NCBI GenBank assembly: GCA_963842835.1
Contig: CAWJIB010000002.1
Coordinates: 15,657 to 79,656 of the forward strand
Origin: Roseiarcus sp963842835
GTDB taxonomy: Bacteria; Pseudomonadota; Alphaproteobacteria; Rhizobiales; Beijerinckiaceae
Length of the DNA: 64,000 nt
Direction: 5' to 3'
Shown here: positions 8,650-17,849 of the stretch, one piece after another
Numbering within the stretch: position 1 is the stretch's first letter
Layout: every line of letters starts with the position of its first letter
Translations under genes and position numbers: made by a program
Notes under the pieces: generated by a model
Told to the model about the DNA's origin: nothing
The model's database searches: none
What the model saw: only the letters and a program-made list of their open reading frames with translations

Positions 8650-8913
8650 TCAGGCCGGCTTGCGGTTGAGGCTCGGCGGCTCGAGGAGGCGATGGAGATG
8701 GACGATGAAATAGCGCGTCTGGGCGCTGTCGACGGTCGCCTGAGCCTTGCCGCGCCAGGCGCTCTCGGCGCTGTCGTAATCGGGAAAGACGCCGACGAGG
8801 TCGATCTTGGCGGGATCGCGGAATTCGTGGCTGTCGAGGTCTTTCAATTCGCCGCCGAACACCAGGTACAGATGCTGCCGGGATTCGTAAGAGGAGGCTT
8901 CGTCTTGCGTCAT
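8650..8913 (-). CDS. DUF4170 domain protein
   Basis: A small 87-residue soluble protein with the pattern of DUF4170: RQHLYLVFGGELKDLDSHEFRDP followed by VGVFPDYDSAESAWRGKAQATVDSA and a YFIVHLHRL strand. The family is a conserved small neighbour of waaA/lpxK genes in Hyphomicrobiales and its role is unknown. I selected the ATG at 8913 because the upstream extension in the same frame is arginine/proline-rich and unlike the family. It sits between the CysQ-like gene and the DUF374 gene on the same strand. Confidence 0.75.
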   Translation of the reverse strand: MTQDEASSYESRQHLYLVFGGELKDLDSHEFRDPAKIDLVGVFPDYDSAESAWRGKAQATVDSAQTRYFIVHLHRLLEPPSLNRKPA

Positions 8914-9042
8914 TTCGTCAATTCCCTCGGGGAGGCGCGCCGGCGCCGAACAAACGCGGGTTGAGCGCCCCGGCCCGCGAGGGCTTTGCCCCGCGCAAGC
9001 GAAAAACGCAACCGCCGGCGCGCGCTCCAGCGCTTTCAAATT

Positions 9043-9876
9043 TCATGCCGGCCGCTCGGCCAAAACCAGCCGCGCCGCCACGACGAGGGCCGGCGCGAGA
9101 TGCGCGCCGCACGCCAGCAAGGCGCCGTGGCGCGTCTTATTTGTATTATAGCGTAGGGTTTGTCCATGCGCGTTGGTCAGATGCGCGCCCGCTTCGCTCA
9201 AGATCACGTCGGCGGCGGCGACGTCCCAGTCGTGGGCGTTGGCCGAAGCGATGGCGATATCGAGGGCGCCGCTGGCGACCCGCGCCAGACGAAGCGCCAG
9301 CGAGGGAATGCGCGGCGCGGCCTCAAATTCGATTCCCGCGGCGCTCGCAAGCGCCGCGATCATGGATTTGGGCCCGCAGACGAGCGCTCTCTCGTGCGCC
9401 GGCTGGGCCGAAACGAAGATCGGCGCGCCGTCGAGCCTCGCCCCGCAGCCAAGCGCCGCGGCGTAAGTTTCCCCGAGGGCGGGCGCATGGACCACGCCCG
9501 CGATCGGACGCCCGTCGAGGACGAGCGCGATCGACACCGTCCAGCGCGGATCGCCCGCCAGAAAGGCCCGCGTGCCGTCGATCGGGTCGACGACGAGAAG
9601 GCTCGCCTTGTCGAGGCGCGCCAAATCGTCCGTCGTCTCCTCGGAGAGCCAACCGGCGTCGGGAAAAGCGGCGCGCAGCCGTTCATGTAAGTAGCGATCG
9701 ACCGCCAGATCCGCGGCGGTGACCGGCGAGCCGCCGTGTTTGGTGTGGACACGGGCGCTCGTCGCCTCGCCGTGGCTAAAATCGCGCAAGGCGATCTCTC
9801 CCGCCCGCCGCGCGGCGTCGGTGATTTCTTCGAGCGCCGAGCGGGCGCGAAGTCGTGCGTCTATCGATGAAGTCAA
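9043..9876 (-). CDS. inositol monophosphatase-family phosphatase, CysQ-like
   Basis: The 277-residue product has the Mg-dependent phosphatase motifs: an EE pair in SEETTDD, DPIDGTRAFLAGDPRW (the first metal site) and the C-terminal HDWDVAAADVILSEAG (second site). CysQ-type enzymes remove the 3' phosphate from PAP or PAPS; paralogs act on inositol or other sugar phosphates. The position at the head of the lipid A/Kdo gene block, where CysQ-annotated genes commonly lie in this order, favours the CysQ-like call, but substrate cannot be fixed. A second paralog is at 34306-35100. Confidence 0.85.
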   Translation of the reverse strand: MTSSIDARLRARSALEEITDAARRAGEIALRDFSHGEATSARVHTKHGGSPVTAADLAVDRYLHERLRAAFPDAGWLSEETTDDLARLDKASLLVVDPIDGTRAFLAGDPRWTVSIALVLDGRPIAGVVHAPALGETYAAALGCGARLDGAPIFVSAQPAHERALVCGPKSMIAALASAAGIEFEAAPRIPSLALRLARVASGALDIAIASANAHDWDVAAADVILSEAGAHLTNAHGQTLRYNTNKTRHGALLACGAHLAPALVVAARLVLAERPA

Positions 9877-10081
9877 GCGTTCTTCCGGTCGCGTGTGCTT
9901 TAGCCGCGCCGGCGGCGGCGCGCAATGGGAGGGCCATTCGGCCGATCTTAATGACGGAGACGCGACGCCGGCCCAGTCCCTTCAAAATGGCCGTGCGACC
10001 ACCGCCCGCGCGCCGATCTATGCCGAAACCGACAAGGTGCGGTATACTTTTGAATATCGCGATCATGACCGAGAGGCGCCG

Positions 10082-10666
10082 ATGGACGCATCCGTGAAAA
10101 CCGCCGCGCCCCAGGTCGGCGCGCCGATCAACCCGTTCAACGTCTTTTGGTCGGCGGCGGCGCTCGCCGCGATGGTCGCGGCGATCTTGATCGGCAACGC
10201 CTGGCTGCTCGATTTCGTTCACGTCATTTCCGGCGTGATGTGGACGGGCATCGACCTGTTCATGGGTTTCGTCGTCGGACCAATTCTGCGCGCGGCGCCG
10301 TTCGAGGCGCGCCGGGCGATCATTACGCGGCTGGCCCCGAAGACGCTCTTCATCATGCCGACCCTGTCGATCCTGACGGGAACGAGCGGCTGGTTCCTCG
10401 CCCGACAGATGGGCTTTCTCGACGTCGGCTATCCCCAATTCTATTGGGTGGCGGCGTCGCTCGCAATCGTCGCGATCCTCACCGTCCAGGGGCTCGGCTA
10501 TTTGCTGCCGACCAATTTGCGCGTCTATTTCGAATTGCGCAAAAGCGACCCCGACGTCGCGAAAATCGGCGCCATGATGAGCCGCTATTTTTATGTCGTC
10601 GCCTTCCAGGGCGCGATGCAAGCGGCGATCATCGTCGTCATGGCGCGGTTCGCCACGGGGCTTTAG
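10082..10666 (+). CDS. multi-pass integral membrane protein of unknown function
   Basis: The 194-residue protein shows about five hydrophobic segments: residues 25-45, 45-65 (FVHVISGVMWTGIDLFMGFVV), 85-105, 120-140 and 172-190. The HVISGVMWTGID segment has a histidine and tryptophan that recall heme- or copper-associated membrane proteins, but no canonical motif is complete. The ATG follows GAGAGG, and a TATACT element lies about 40 bp upstream. It precedes queF by 76 bp on the same strand. I do not recognise the family with confidence. Confidence 0.8.
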   Translation: MDASVKTAAPQVGAPINPFNVFWSAAALAAMVAAILIGNAWLLDFVHVISGVMWTGIDLFMGFVVGPILRAAPFEARRAIITRLAPKTLFIMPTLSILTGTSGWFLARQMGFLDVGYPQFYWVAASLAIVAILTVQGLGYLLPTNLRVYFELRKSDPDVAKIGAMMSRYFYVVAFQGAMQAAIIVVMARFATGL

Positions 10667-10742
10667 GGCGCCGCAGGGCCGAACTTTCGCGGCCCGGCGG
10701 GCGCGGCATTGCCTTTCCGGCGCCAAGCGCTATGTAGCCGCC

Positions 10743-11213
10743 ATGAGCAAGACTCCCAAATCCGCCAGCGCCTTCGCCCACCTCGGCCATCCCACGCAGA
10801 TTCCCGATCGCCCCGACGCGGCGACGCTCGAGCGCGCGCCCAATCCGCACCCGGACGTCGATTACGTCACGCGCTTCGCGGCGCCCGAATTCACCTCGAT
10901 CTGCCCGGTGACCGGCCAGCCGGATTTCGCCCATCTCGTCATCGACTATGTCCCGGACAAGTGGATCGTCGAATCCAAATCCCTGAAGCTGCATCTCGCC
11001 AGCTTCCGCAATCACGGCGCCTTTCACGAGGATTGCACGGTGCGCATCGGCAAGGAGCTGGCCGCGCTGCTCAAGCCGCGCTGGCTGCGCATCGGCGGCT
11101 ATTGGTATCCGCGCGGCGGCATTCCCATCGACGTATTCTGGCAGACCGGGCAGTTGCCGAAAGGCGTCTGGGCGCCGGACCAGGGCGTCGCGCCCTATCG
11201 CGGCCGCGGCTGA
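10743..11213 (+). CDS. queF: NADPH-dependent preQ0 reductase
   Basis: QueF reduces the nitrile of 7-cyano-7-deazaguanine to preQ1 in queuosine biosynthesis. The 156-residue product is the short, single-domain type. The nucleophilic Cys54 lies in TSICPVTGQPDFA with Asp61, and the NADPH-binding ESKSLKLHLASFRNH block (from residue 78) follows, as does HEDC. It is cytosolic. Length and motifs are complete. No other queuosine genes are in the window and no preQ1 riboswitch was evident upstream. Confidence 0.95.
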   Translation: MSKTPKSASAFAHLGHPTQIPDRPDAATLERAPNPHPDVDYVTRFAAPEFTSICPVTGQPDFAHLVIDYVPDKWIVESKSLKLHLASFRNHGAFHEDCTVRIGKELAALLKPRWLRIGGYWYPRGGIPIDVFWQTGQLPKGVWAPDQGVAPYRGRG

Positions 11214-11275
11214 ATTCGGGCGCGACGGCGGAGGGCCAAGGCCGAAGCTCAAGTGAAATATTAAGCGAGCAAATC

Positions 11276-11302
11276 GCCGCATCGCATTGATAATGATGCG
11301 GC
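11276..11302 (+). terminator. possible hairpin terminator after queF
   Basis: GCCGCATC (11276-11283) pairs with GATGCGGC (11295-11302) across an 11-base loop, then TTGT follows. It lies 63 bp after the queF stop, between queF and the converging acyltransferase gene. The U-tract is weak, so it may be a bidirectional hairpin without full terminator function. Confidence 0.35.
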
Positions 11303-11400
11303 TTGTCCCCCCGCCTTATACCGGGGCTCGCAATTGACGACCCGTCGCGCCGCGCGATGAGCACGGGCGTGACGGCGGTTGGAGGTCCTCAGAATTTGGA

Positions 11401-12315
11401 TTAAGCCGCGCTGCGCGCGCGCAGGCGGCTCAATTTGCTCAGCAGCTTTTGGGCCCGGCGCGGCTTCCCCCGCTCCTTGGGCGCGATCGCCGCCAGGGCG
11501 TAGACGCGCGCCCGCAGATCGTCGGCGAGCGCTTGGCGATCCTTGATCGCGGCGATGTCCTCGAAGGGGATCGGCGCGCCGATCGCGACGGGAAGGCTAG
11601 CGCCGATGCGCGTCTTCACTTCATGGAAGATCAGAGAAAGCCGCAGCGTCAGACTGACGTGGCTCGCGATTTGGAACAGGCGGCTGTTCTGACCGCCGAA
11701 CCAGATCGGCACGACCGTCGCCTTCGAGCGCTGGACGAGCTGGCCGACGAACGGCTGCCAGCGCGCGTCGACCGCGGGCTTGCGTCCCAGACGATCGGGC
11801 GCGGTGGAGACGCCGCCGGCGGGAAACACCACGACGGCGCCGCCCTCGTCGAGCCGCGCGCGCGCGGCGGCGCGCGAAGCCAGGTTGGTGCGCCGCGCTT
11901 CCTCGGTCTCGGCAAAATCGATGGGAAGGACGAAGTCGCGCACCTCGGGCGCGCGCATCAGCACCGCGTTGGTGAGCACGGCGAAGTCCGAGCGGACTTT
12001 CTCCACCAGCCAGGAGATCACGATGCCGTCGAGGACGCCGTAGGGATGGTTAGCGACGAACAGCACCGGGCCGGTTCGGGGAATGCGGGCGAGAGCGGCG
12101 GCCTCGAAGCGCACGTCGAGCGCAAGGCTGCGCACCGCCGCCTGCCAAAAGCTCTCGCTCGGACGCGGAAAGCGCTGATTGTGAATGTAGAGGCGTTTCA
12201 GCTTAGGCTGCCCCGTCGCCTTCTCGACCAGACGGATAAGCCCGCGCTTGACCGGAGAATCGCTCGCGGTCGCGTAGCTGAAGAGATATTCGTCCATCAC
12301 GCCTCGATATGTCAC
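11401..12315 (-). CDS. PlsC-type lysophospholipid acyltransferase family protein
   Basis: The 304-residue product has the acyltransferase block I NH-x4-D: N89-HPYGVLD96-G, then FPAGGVSTAP as the glycerophosphate-binding block and IPIWFGGQNSRLF downstream. These enzymes transfer acyl chains to lysophospholipids or related lipids at the inner membrane. The N-terminal about 45 residues precede the catalytic domain and could start at M7. It is transcribed leftwards after kdsA with about 50 bp between them. Whether it makes phosphatidic acid or ornithine lipid cannot be told from the sequence. Confidence 0.85.
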   Translation of the reverse strand: MTYRGVMDEYLFSYATASDSPVKRGLIRLVEKATGQPKLKRLYIHNQRFPRPSESFWQAAVRSLALDVRFEAAALARIPRTGPVLFVANHPYGVLDGIVISWLVEKVRSDFAVLTNAVLMRAPEVRDFVLPIDFAETEEARRTNLASRAAARARLDEGGAVVVFPAGGVSTAPDRLGRKPAVDARWQPFVGQLVQRSKATVVPIWFGGQNSRLFQIASHVSLTLRLSLIFHEVKTRIGASLPVAIGAPIPFEDIAAIKDRQALADDLRARVYALAAIAPKERGKPRRAQKLLSKLSRLRARSAA

Positions 12316-12364
12316 GATGATGACCGCTCGATGACGCGCACGCGCGGACGACGCGAGTTCTGAT

Positions 12365-13216
12365 TTATACCGGCCGCCGCTTCGCCAAGCGATCGAAATC
12401 CTGCAATTCCGCGACGAGCGCCTCGAAATCCTTCAGCGGCACCATGTTCGGACCGTCGGAGGGCGCAGAATCGGGAGCTTCGTGGGTCTCGATGAAAACG
12501 CCGGCGACGCCGACCGCGACCGCCGCACGCGCGAGAACGCTCACGAATTCGCGCTGGCCGCCCGAGGACGCCCCCTGCCCGCCCGGCTGCTGCACCGAAT
12601 GAGTGGCGTCGAATATGACGGGGGCGCCGGTCTCGCGCGCCATGATCGGCAGCGCGCGCATGTCGGAGACGAGGGTGTTGTAGCCGAAGCTGACGCCGCG
12701 CTCGGTGACGAGCACGTCGGCCCCGCCGGCTTCGGCGATCTTGGCCACGACGTGCTTCATGTCCCAGGGCGCCAGGAATTGCCCTTTCTTGACGTTGACC
12801 GCGCGGCCCGTGCGCGCGGCGGCGACGAGCAGGTCGGTCTGGCGGCAGAGAAACGCCGGAATTTGCAGCGCGTCGACCGCCTGCGCCGCGATCGCGCATT
12901 GCGCGGACTCGTGCACGTCGGTGATGACGGGCAGGCCGAGCGTCTCGCGGATTTCGGCGAAGATCGGCAGCGCCGCCTGCAGGCCGAGCCCACGCGCGCC
13001 CGCGCCCGAAGTGCGGTTGGCCTTGTCGTAAGAGGTCTTGAAGACGAGGCCGATCGCGCGCCGCGCTGCGATCTCCTTGAGCGCGCCCGCCATCTCCAGC
13101 GCGTGGGCGCGGCTTTCGAGCTGGCACGGGCCGGCGATCAGCGCAAGCGGCAACTCCGCGCCGAAGCGAACGGCGCCCGCGCCGCGGCCGACCTGGACGA
13201 TGGGATTAGTGGGCAT
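12365..13216 (-). CDS. kdsA: 3-deoxy-8-phosphooctulonate synthase (Kdo8P synthase)
   Basis: KdsA condenses phosphoenolpyruvate with arabinose 5-phosphate to Kdo 8-phosphate. The 283-residue product has LALIAGPCQLES near the N-terminus, VFKTSYDKANRTS, VITDVHES, KKGQFLAPWDM, ERGVSFGYNTLV and DATHSVQQPGG. The cysteine in GPCQLES is the residue that marks the metal-dependent class, whereas enterobacterial KdsA has asparagine there. The start overlaps the 3' end of thrS by 11 bp. With waaA at 6.6 kb it supplies the Kdo pathway. Confidence 0.95.
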   Translation of the reverse strand: MPTNPIVQVGRGAGAVRFGAELPLALIAGPCQLESRAHALEMAGALKEIAARRAIGLVFKTSYDKANRTSGAGARGLGLQAALPIFAEIRETLGLPVITDVHESAQCAIAAQAVDALQIPAFLCRQTDLLVAAARTGRAVNVKKGQFLAPWDMKHVVAKIAEAGGADVLVTERGVSFGYNTLVSDMRALPIMARETGAPVIFDATHSVQQPGGQGASSGGQREFVSVLARAAVAVGVAGVFIETHEAPDSAPSDGPNMVPLKDFEALVAELQDFDRLAKRRPV

Positions 13217-15188
13217 GGGGCGAACCGTGCTCCCGCCTCAAATCCGGCGGCGTCGCCTCGGCGACGAGCGCGTCGAGCGCTTCGCCCAGTTTCATCGTCG
13301 TCTGCTCGTTGGAGCCGAGCCGTCGGATCGACACGCTGCGCTCGGCCGCTTCCTTGCGCCCGATGGCTATCAGCACGGGAACCTTGGCGAGCGAATGCTC
13401 GCGCACTTTGTAGCTGATTTTTTCGTTGCGCAGGTCCGCCTCGACGCGCAGGCCGCGCTTGCGGGCGTGGCTTACGATCTCCATCGCGTAGTCGTCGCCG
13501 TCCTGGGTGATCGTGCAAACGACGATCTGCAAGGGCGCCAGCCACAGCGGCAGGTGGCCGGCGTAGTGCTCGAGCAAAATGCCGGTAAAGCGCTCCAGCG
13601 AGCCGCAGATCGCGCGGTGGACCATCACCGGCGTCGTCTTCTCGCTGTTGGCGGCGATGTAGAAGGCGCCGAAACGCTCGGGCAGATTGAAATCGACCTG
13701 CGTCGTGCCGCATTGCCAGTCGCGCCCGATCGCGTCGCGCAAGACATATTCGAACTTCGGGCCGTAGAACGCGCCCTCGCCCGGATTGAGCTGCGTCGTC
13801 ACGACGTCGCCGTGGCGCGCCTTGATCTCTTCGAGCACGCGCAGCATCACCGCCTCGGCGTGATCCCACATCTCGTCCGTGCCGACGCGCTTGTCGGGCC
13901 GGGTCGAAAGCTTGACGACGATCTTGTCGAAGCCGAAATCCTTGTAGACTGAGAGGATCAACTCATTGATCCCGTGGCATTCCGCGGCGAGCTGATCTTC
14001 CGTGCAGAAGATATGCGCGTCGTCCTGCGTGAAAGCGCGCACGCGCATCACGCCGTGCAGCGCGCCGGACGGCTCGTAGCGGTGGACCATGCCGAATTCG
14101 GCCAGGCGCAGCGGCAATTCGCGATAGGAGCGCAGGCCGTTCTTGAAGATCTGGATATGGCCGGGGCAGTTCATCGGCTTCAGCGCATAGATGCGCTCGT
14201 CCTCGGCCTCGGCGTCCTCGCCGGCGGCGCGCGCCATGAACATGCTCTCGCGATACCAGCCCCAATGGCCGGAAATCTCCCAGAGATGCTTGTCGAGCAC
14301 CTGCGGCGCGCTGACTTCCTGGTAATCCGCGGCGAGCCGCCGGCGCATGTAGGCGATCAGGGCCTGGAACAGCGTCCAGCCCTTGGGGTGCCAGAACACC
14401 GTGCCCGGCCCCTCTTCCTGGAAATGGAACAGGTCCATTTCGCGCGCGAGCTTGCGGTGGTCGCGCTTTTCGGCTTCCTCGAGCTGTTTGAGATAGGCGT
14501 CGAGTTCTTCCCTTTTGGCGAAGGCGGCGCCGTAGATGCGCGACAGCATCGGCTTGGTCGAATCGCCGCGCCAATAGGCCCCGGCGACCTTCATCAGCTT
14601 GAAGGCGTCGCCGATCTTGCCTGTCGAGCTCATATGCGGGCCACGGCAGAGGTCCGTCCATTCGCCCTGGCTATAGAGCTTCAGCTCCTGATCGGCCGGA
14701 ATCGCGTCGATCAGCTCGATCTTGAACGCCTCGCCCTTCTTCTCGAAATAGCTCTTGGCCTCCTCGCGGCCCATCACCGTCTTGGTGAACGGCCGGTCGC
14801 GCGCGACGATCTCGCGCATGCGCTTTTCGATCGCGGGAAAATCGTCGGGCGTGAACGGCGCCGAACGGAAAAAGTCGTAATAGAAGCCGTTCTCGATCAC
14901 CGGCCCGATCGTCACCTGCGTATCCGGCCACAGCGACTGCACGGCTTCGGCGAGCACATGCGCGGCGTCGTGGCGGATGAGCTCGAGAGCGCGCGGATCG
15001 TCGCGGCCGATGAATTCGAGTTTGGCGTCCGCTTCGACTTTCTCCGCGAGATCGACCAGCGCGCCGTCGCGCACCATCGCGACGCTGCGTTTGGCCAGGG
15101 ACGGGGAAATAGACTTGGCGATTTCGAGGCCGGAGAGGCCGGGATCGAAGGCGCGCCGCGCGCCGTCGGGAAAAGTGACGTGGATCAT
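13206..15188 (-). CDS. thrS: threonyl-tRNA synthetase
   Basis: This 660-residue enzyme charges tRNAThr. The layout is complete: an N-terminal TGS domain (about 1-62), the second-domain editing region with HDAAHVLAEAVQ and a GPVIENGFYYDF segment, then the class II catalytic core with the zinc-binding MNCPGHIQIF and RELPLRLAEFG, and a C-terminal anticodon-binding domain (from about residue 560, IVVCTITQDGDDYA). I chose the ATG giving MIHVTFPDG because it starts exactly at the TGS domain; the longer upstream frame is arginine-rich. It overlaps kdsA by 11 bp. Confidence 0.97.
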   Translation of the reverse strand: MIHVTFPDGARRAFDPGLSGLEIAKSISPSLAKRSVAMVRDGALVDLAEKVEADAKLEFIGRDDPRALELIRHDAAHVLAEAVQSLWPDTQVTIGPVIENGFYYDFFRSAPFTPDDFPAIEKRMREIVARDRPFTKTVMGREEAKSYFEKKGEAFKIELIDAIPADQELKLYSQGEWTDLCRGPHMSSTGKIGDAFKLMKVAGAYWRGDSTKPMLSRIYGAAFAKREELDAYLKQLEEAEKRDHRKLAREMDLFHFQEEGPGTVFWHPKGWTLFQALIAYMRRRLAADYQEVSAPQVLDKHLWEISGHWGWYRESMFMARAAGEDAEAEDERIYALKPMNCPGHIQIFKNGLRSYRELPLRLAEFGMVHRYEPSGALHGVMRVRAFTQDDAHIFCTEDQLAAECHGINELILSVYKDFGFDKIVVKLSTRPDKRVGTDEMWDHAEAVMLRVLEEIKARHGDVVTTQLNPGEGAFYGPKFEYVLRDAIGRDWQCGTTQVDFNLPERFGAFYIAANSEKTTPVMVHRAICGSLERFTGILLEHYAGHLPLWLAPLQIVVCTITQDGDDYAMEIVSHARKRGLRVEADLRNEKISYKVREHSLAKVPVLIAIGRKEAAERSVSIRRLGSNEQTTMKLGEALDALVAEATPPDLRREHGSPHAH

Positions 15189-15801
15189 AAAGACTCCCAA
15201 GGGCTCACTCGCCGATACCAATCGGCGTAAGCGATGGGCGGGGTATAATCGCGCGGGACGCTGAGGGCAATGGCCGGCGAGCCGCATCCCGCGACGCGCC
15301 GGACGGGCCCCATTTTCAGGACCGCGGCCATGATTTCAAAGGCTTGCGATGCAAATTGCCGCGACCCGAGGGTATGCGAGGCAGAGCGAACGCCCTCGCA
15401 TTCGAGCGCGCCGATCACAAATGCTGGCCACATGCGAGCGGGAGCGCGGCGCAGGGAAGCCGCGCCGAGCGACCGCCGTACCGCGGCGGCGAGGACGCTG
15501 GCGCCGACTCTCGAGCATCGCGAGCCGCCCTTTCACGCTCAAGCCATAGCCGGAGCCTTCCCATGGCCTCTCAGCTTGGACGAACGCGTTGGACAAGCGC
15601 TCAATCTCGATTAGCTTCGAGATCGGCCTTGGTTTTGGAAAAAGGAAAGGCCGGAGGCGGAACGGCTTGCGAGCCTTTGTCGGCGGGAAAATCGACGCGA
15701 CGTCGAAGGATTTGCTCGTTCGAGCCTTAGCGGAGCCCTCAGAAGGCTGGCGGCGGCCAAGAAATACAAAACGAGACAATAAAACGAAACGGGAGGAACC
15801 G
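15189..15801. other. 613-bp intergenic region between divergent thrS and the GMC oxidoreductase gene
   Basis: No convincing gene is seen. Reading frames here are arginine/serine-rich and have no family resemblance. The left end must hold the thrS promoter (an attatacccc segment lies on its minus strand at about 15240-15250), and the right end has an A-rich stretch (aaatacaaaacgagac) and GGGAGG before the GTG at 15802. No T-box or other riboswitch structure was recognised. Confidence 0.5.
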
Positions 15802-17427
15802 GTGAAGTTCGATTACGTGATCGTGGGCGGCGGATCCGCGGGCTCGACGCTTGCATCGCGATTATCGGAAGATCCTGCCGTAACTGTGTGTCTTCTTGAA
15901 GCGGGCGGCCAAGGCGACGGCGTGCTCGTGCGCGCCCCTGCCGGCATCGCCGTCATGCTGCCCGGACGGCCAAAAATCAACAACTGGGCTTTCCAGACTG
16001 TCCCCCAAGCCGGGCTGAAAGGGCGCCGGGGCTATCAGCCGCGCGGCAAGGCGCTCGGCGGCTCGAGCGCCATCAACGCCATGCTGTATACTCGTGGGCA
16101 CAGCTCCGACTATGACGATTGGGCCAACCTGGGATGCGAGGGCTGGTCATACCAGGACGTTCTTCCCTATTTTCGACGCTCGGAAGCCAATGAGCGCGGC
16201 GCCGACCCACTGCATGGCGGCTCGGGCCCTCTCCATGTCTCGGACCAAGAGAGTCCCCGACCCATTTCTCACGCCTTCATCCAGGCGGCGAGCGAACTGC
16301 AATTGCGCACCAACGACGACTTTAACGGGCCGGAGCAGGAAGGCGTCGGTCTCTACCAGGTGACTCAATTCCACAACCGCGAGAGAAACGGCGAACGTTG
16401 CTCCGCGGCGGCCGCCTATCTGCATCCTCATTCCGACAGGCCAAACCTCACGATCGTGACAAAAGCCCACGCCACGAAGATCGAATTCGAGGGCAAACAG
16501 GCGACGGGCGTTCGATATCGCGTCCGCGGCGCCGAGAAACGAGTTGAGGCCAAACGCGAAATCATCCTGTGCGGCGGCGCCTTCAATTCGCCCCAGCTTT
16601 TGCAATTGTCGGGTGTCGGACGACCGGACGACCTTCGGCGCCACGGCATCGGCATCGTGCACGAACTTCCCGGCGTCGGGCAGAACCTGCGCGACCACCT
16701 CGATTTCGTCATGGCCTATAAGTCGAAGGACACGGACCTTTTGGGCATCGGCGCGGCGGGAACGGTCGCCTTGGCCAAGCACATCCTGCAGTGGCGGAAG
16801 GATGGGACGGGCCTGATCGCCTCTCCCGGCGCCGAAGTCGGCGCGTTTCTGAAGACCGATCGATCGCTCGCCAGGCCCGACATCCAGCTTCATTTCGTCG
16901 TCTCGATCATCGACGACCACGCCCGCAAGCTGCACCTGGGATACGGTTACTCTTGTCACGTATGCGTGCTTCGGCCGCGCTCGACGGGCGAGGTGTTTCT
17001 GGAAAGCGCGGATCCCATGGCGGCGCCGGGCATCGATCCGCGCTACCTCTCGAATCCCGAGGATCTTCAGGTCTTGATCAAGGGCGCGAAGATGACCCGG
17101 GCGATACTGGAGGGGCCGGCGATGGCCAAATTCCGTCACAAGGAACTCTACACAAGGGACGGCATGAGCGACGCCGAGTGGGAGGATCACATCCGCTCGC
17201 GCGCGGACACGGTCTATCATCCCGTCGGCACGTGCAAGATGGGCGTCGACGACATGGCCGTGGTGGACCCGCAACTGCGCGTGCGCGGCCTTCGGGGCTT
17301 GCGGGTCGTCGACGCCTCGATCTTTCCCACGCTCATCGGCGGAAACACCAATGCGCCCACGATCATGATCGCGGAAAAGGCGGCGGACATGATTCGCGGC
17401 AAGGCGCCGCTCGCGGCGGTCCGCTGA
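15802..17427 (+). CDS. GMC-family FAD oxidoreductase (choline/alcohol dehydrogenase-like)
   Basis: The 541-residue flavoenzyme oxidises an alcohol group of an unknown substrate. FAD binding is seen in the N-terminal FDYVIVGGGSAGSTLASRL, followed by the GMC signature region GKALGGSSAINAMLYTRG and, near the C-terminus, YHPVGTCKMG, GLRVVDASIFP and GGNTNAPTIMIAEKAAD. The GTG start is supported by GGGAGG seven bases upstream and coincides with the beginning of the Rossmann fold; a longer frame upstream is lysine/arginine-rich and unlikely. Length is normal for the family. It stands alone. BetA-like and AlkJ-like assignments are equally possible. Confidence 0.9.
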   Translation: MKFDYVIVGGGSAGSTLASRLSEDPAVTVCLLEAGGQGDGVLVRAPAGIAVMLPGRPKINNWAFQTVPQAGLKGRRGYQPRGKALGGSSAINAMLYTRGHSSDYDDWANLGCEGWSYQDVLPYFRRSEANERGADPLHGGSGPLHVSDQESPRPISHAFIQAASELQLRTNDDFNGPEQEGVGLYQVTQFHNRERNGERCSAAAAYLHPHSDRPNLTIVTKAHATKIEFEGKQATGVRYRVRGAEKRVEAKREIILCGGAFNSPQLLQLSGVGRPDDLRRHGIGIVHELPGVGQNLRDHLDFVMAYKSKDTDLLGIGAAGTVALAKHILQWRKDGTGLIASPGAEVGAFLKTDRSLARPDIQLHFVVSIIDDHARKLHLGYGYSCHVCVLRPRSTGEVFLESADPMAAPGIDPRYLSNPEDLQVLIKGAKMTRAILEGPAMAKFRHKELYTRDGMSDAEWEDHIRSRADTVYHPVGTCKMGVDDMAVVDPQLRVRGLRGLRVVDASIFPTLIGGNTNAPTIMIAEKAADMIRGKAPLAAVR

Positions 17428-17571
17428 AATAGAGCGCGTCACACGATGGCCCAGCCGGCGATGACCGAGCGACTGGTCTTCGACGACTTGGATCAGGCCG
17501 TCGCGGGGCTTCAAGAACGCAAAGGCTCCTGGGCGCGGAGTGAGTTTCGCTTAGGCGCGCGGCGCCGCCTT

Positions 17572-17838
17572 TTACGTGTCCGAGCCGCCGACCGCTTGCG
17601 CGAACCACTTGCGCAGCCCCTCCCCGACCCCCTTCGCCCCGAGCGCCGCCGAGGCCGCGTCGAGGCCGCGCGCGATCGCCAGCGGCGCGGCGAGCCAGCC
17701 GCCGGCGTTGCGTTCGTCGAGCCAGTCGAGCATGCCGCCGGGAAAGCAGAAGGCGGTCAGCGCGAGAACCGCGTAGATGGCGCGCGCCCAGCTCCAGGGG
17801 CTGCTCGTCGAGGGAGGTCGTTGCGGCGGAGGGGTCAA
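17572..17838 (-). CDS. small one-helix membrane protein of the O-acylation cluster
   Basis: An 88-residue frame starts at a TTG 11 bp after the MBOAT stop, with GGGAAGG just upstream. A proline/serine leader is followed by one membrane segment (RAIYAVLALTAFCFPGGML, residues about 18-37) and an amphipathic C-terminus that recalls the membrane-proximal part of DUF459-type SGNH proteins, but no SGNH domain follows. It could be a separate accessory subunit or the stub of a lost SGNH protein. The reading frame continues open upstream through the MBOAT gene in another phase, so the true start is uncertain. Confidence 0.5.
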   Translation of the reverse strand: MTPPPQRPPSTSSPWSWARAIYAVLALTAFCFPGGMLDWLDERNAGGWLAAPLAIARGLDAASAALGAKGVGEGLRKWFAQAVGGSDT

Positions 17839-17849
17839 TCGCGCCTTCC

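Noticed and set aside
11285..11300. Fur/Irr-like GATAATGATGC sequence after queF
   Set aside because: Only a half match to an iron box, downstream of a gene and within a hairpin; better explained as a terminator-type stem.
15589..15801. N-terminal extension of the GMC oxidoreductase from a TTG/ATG further upstream
   Set aside because: The extension is lysine/arginine-rich and precedes the Rossmann motif with no family match; the GTG with GGGAGG is better.
17446..17571. short frame after the GMC gene beginning MAQPAMTERLVFDDLDQAVAGL
   Set aside because: The first 40 residues look protein-like, but the frame continues into antisense of the small membrane protein with arginine-rich sequence and has no stop of its own before that; possible remnant only.
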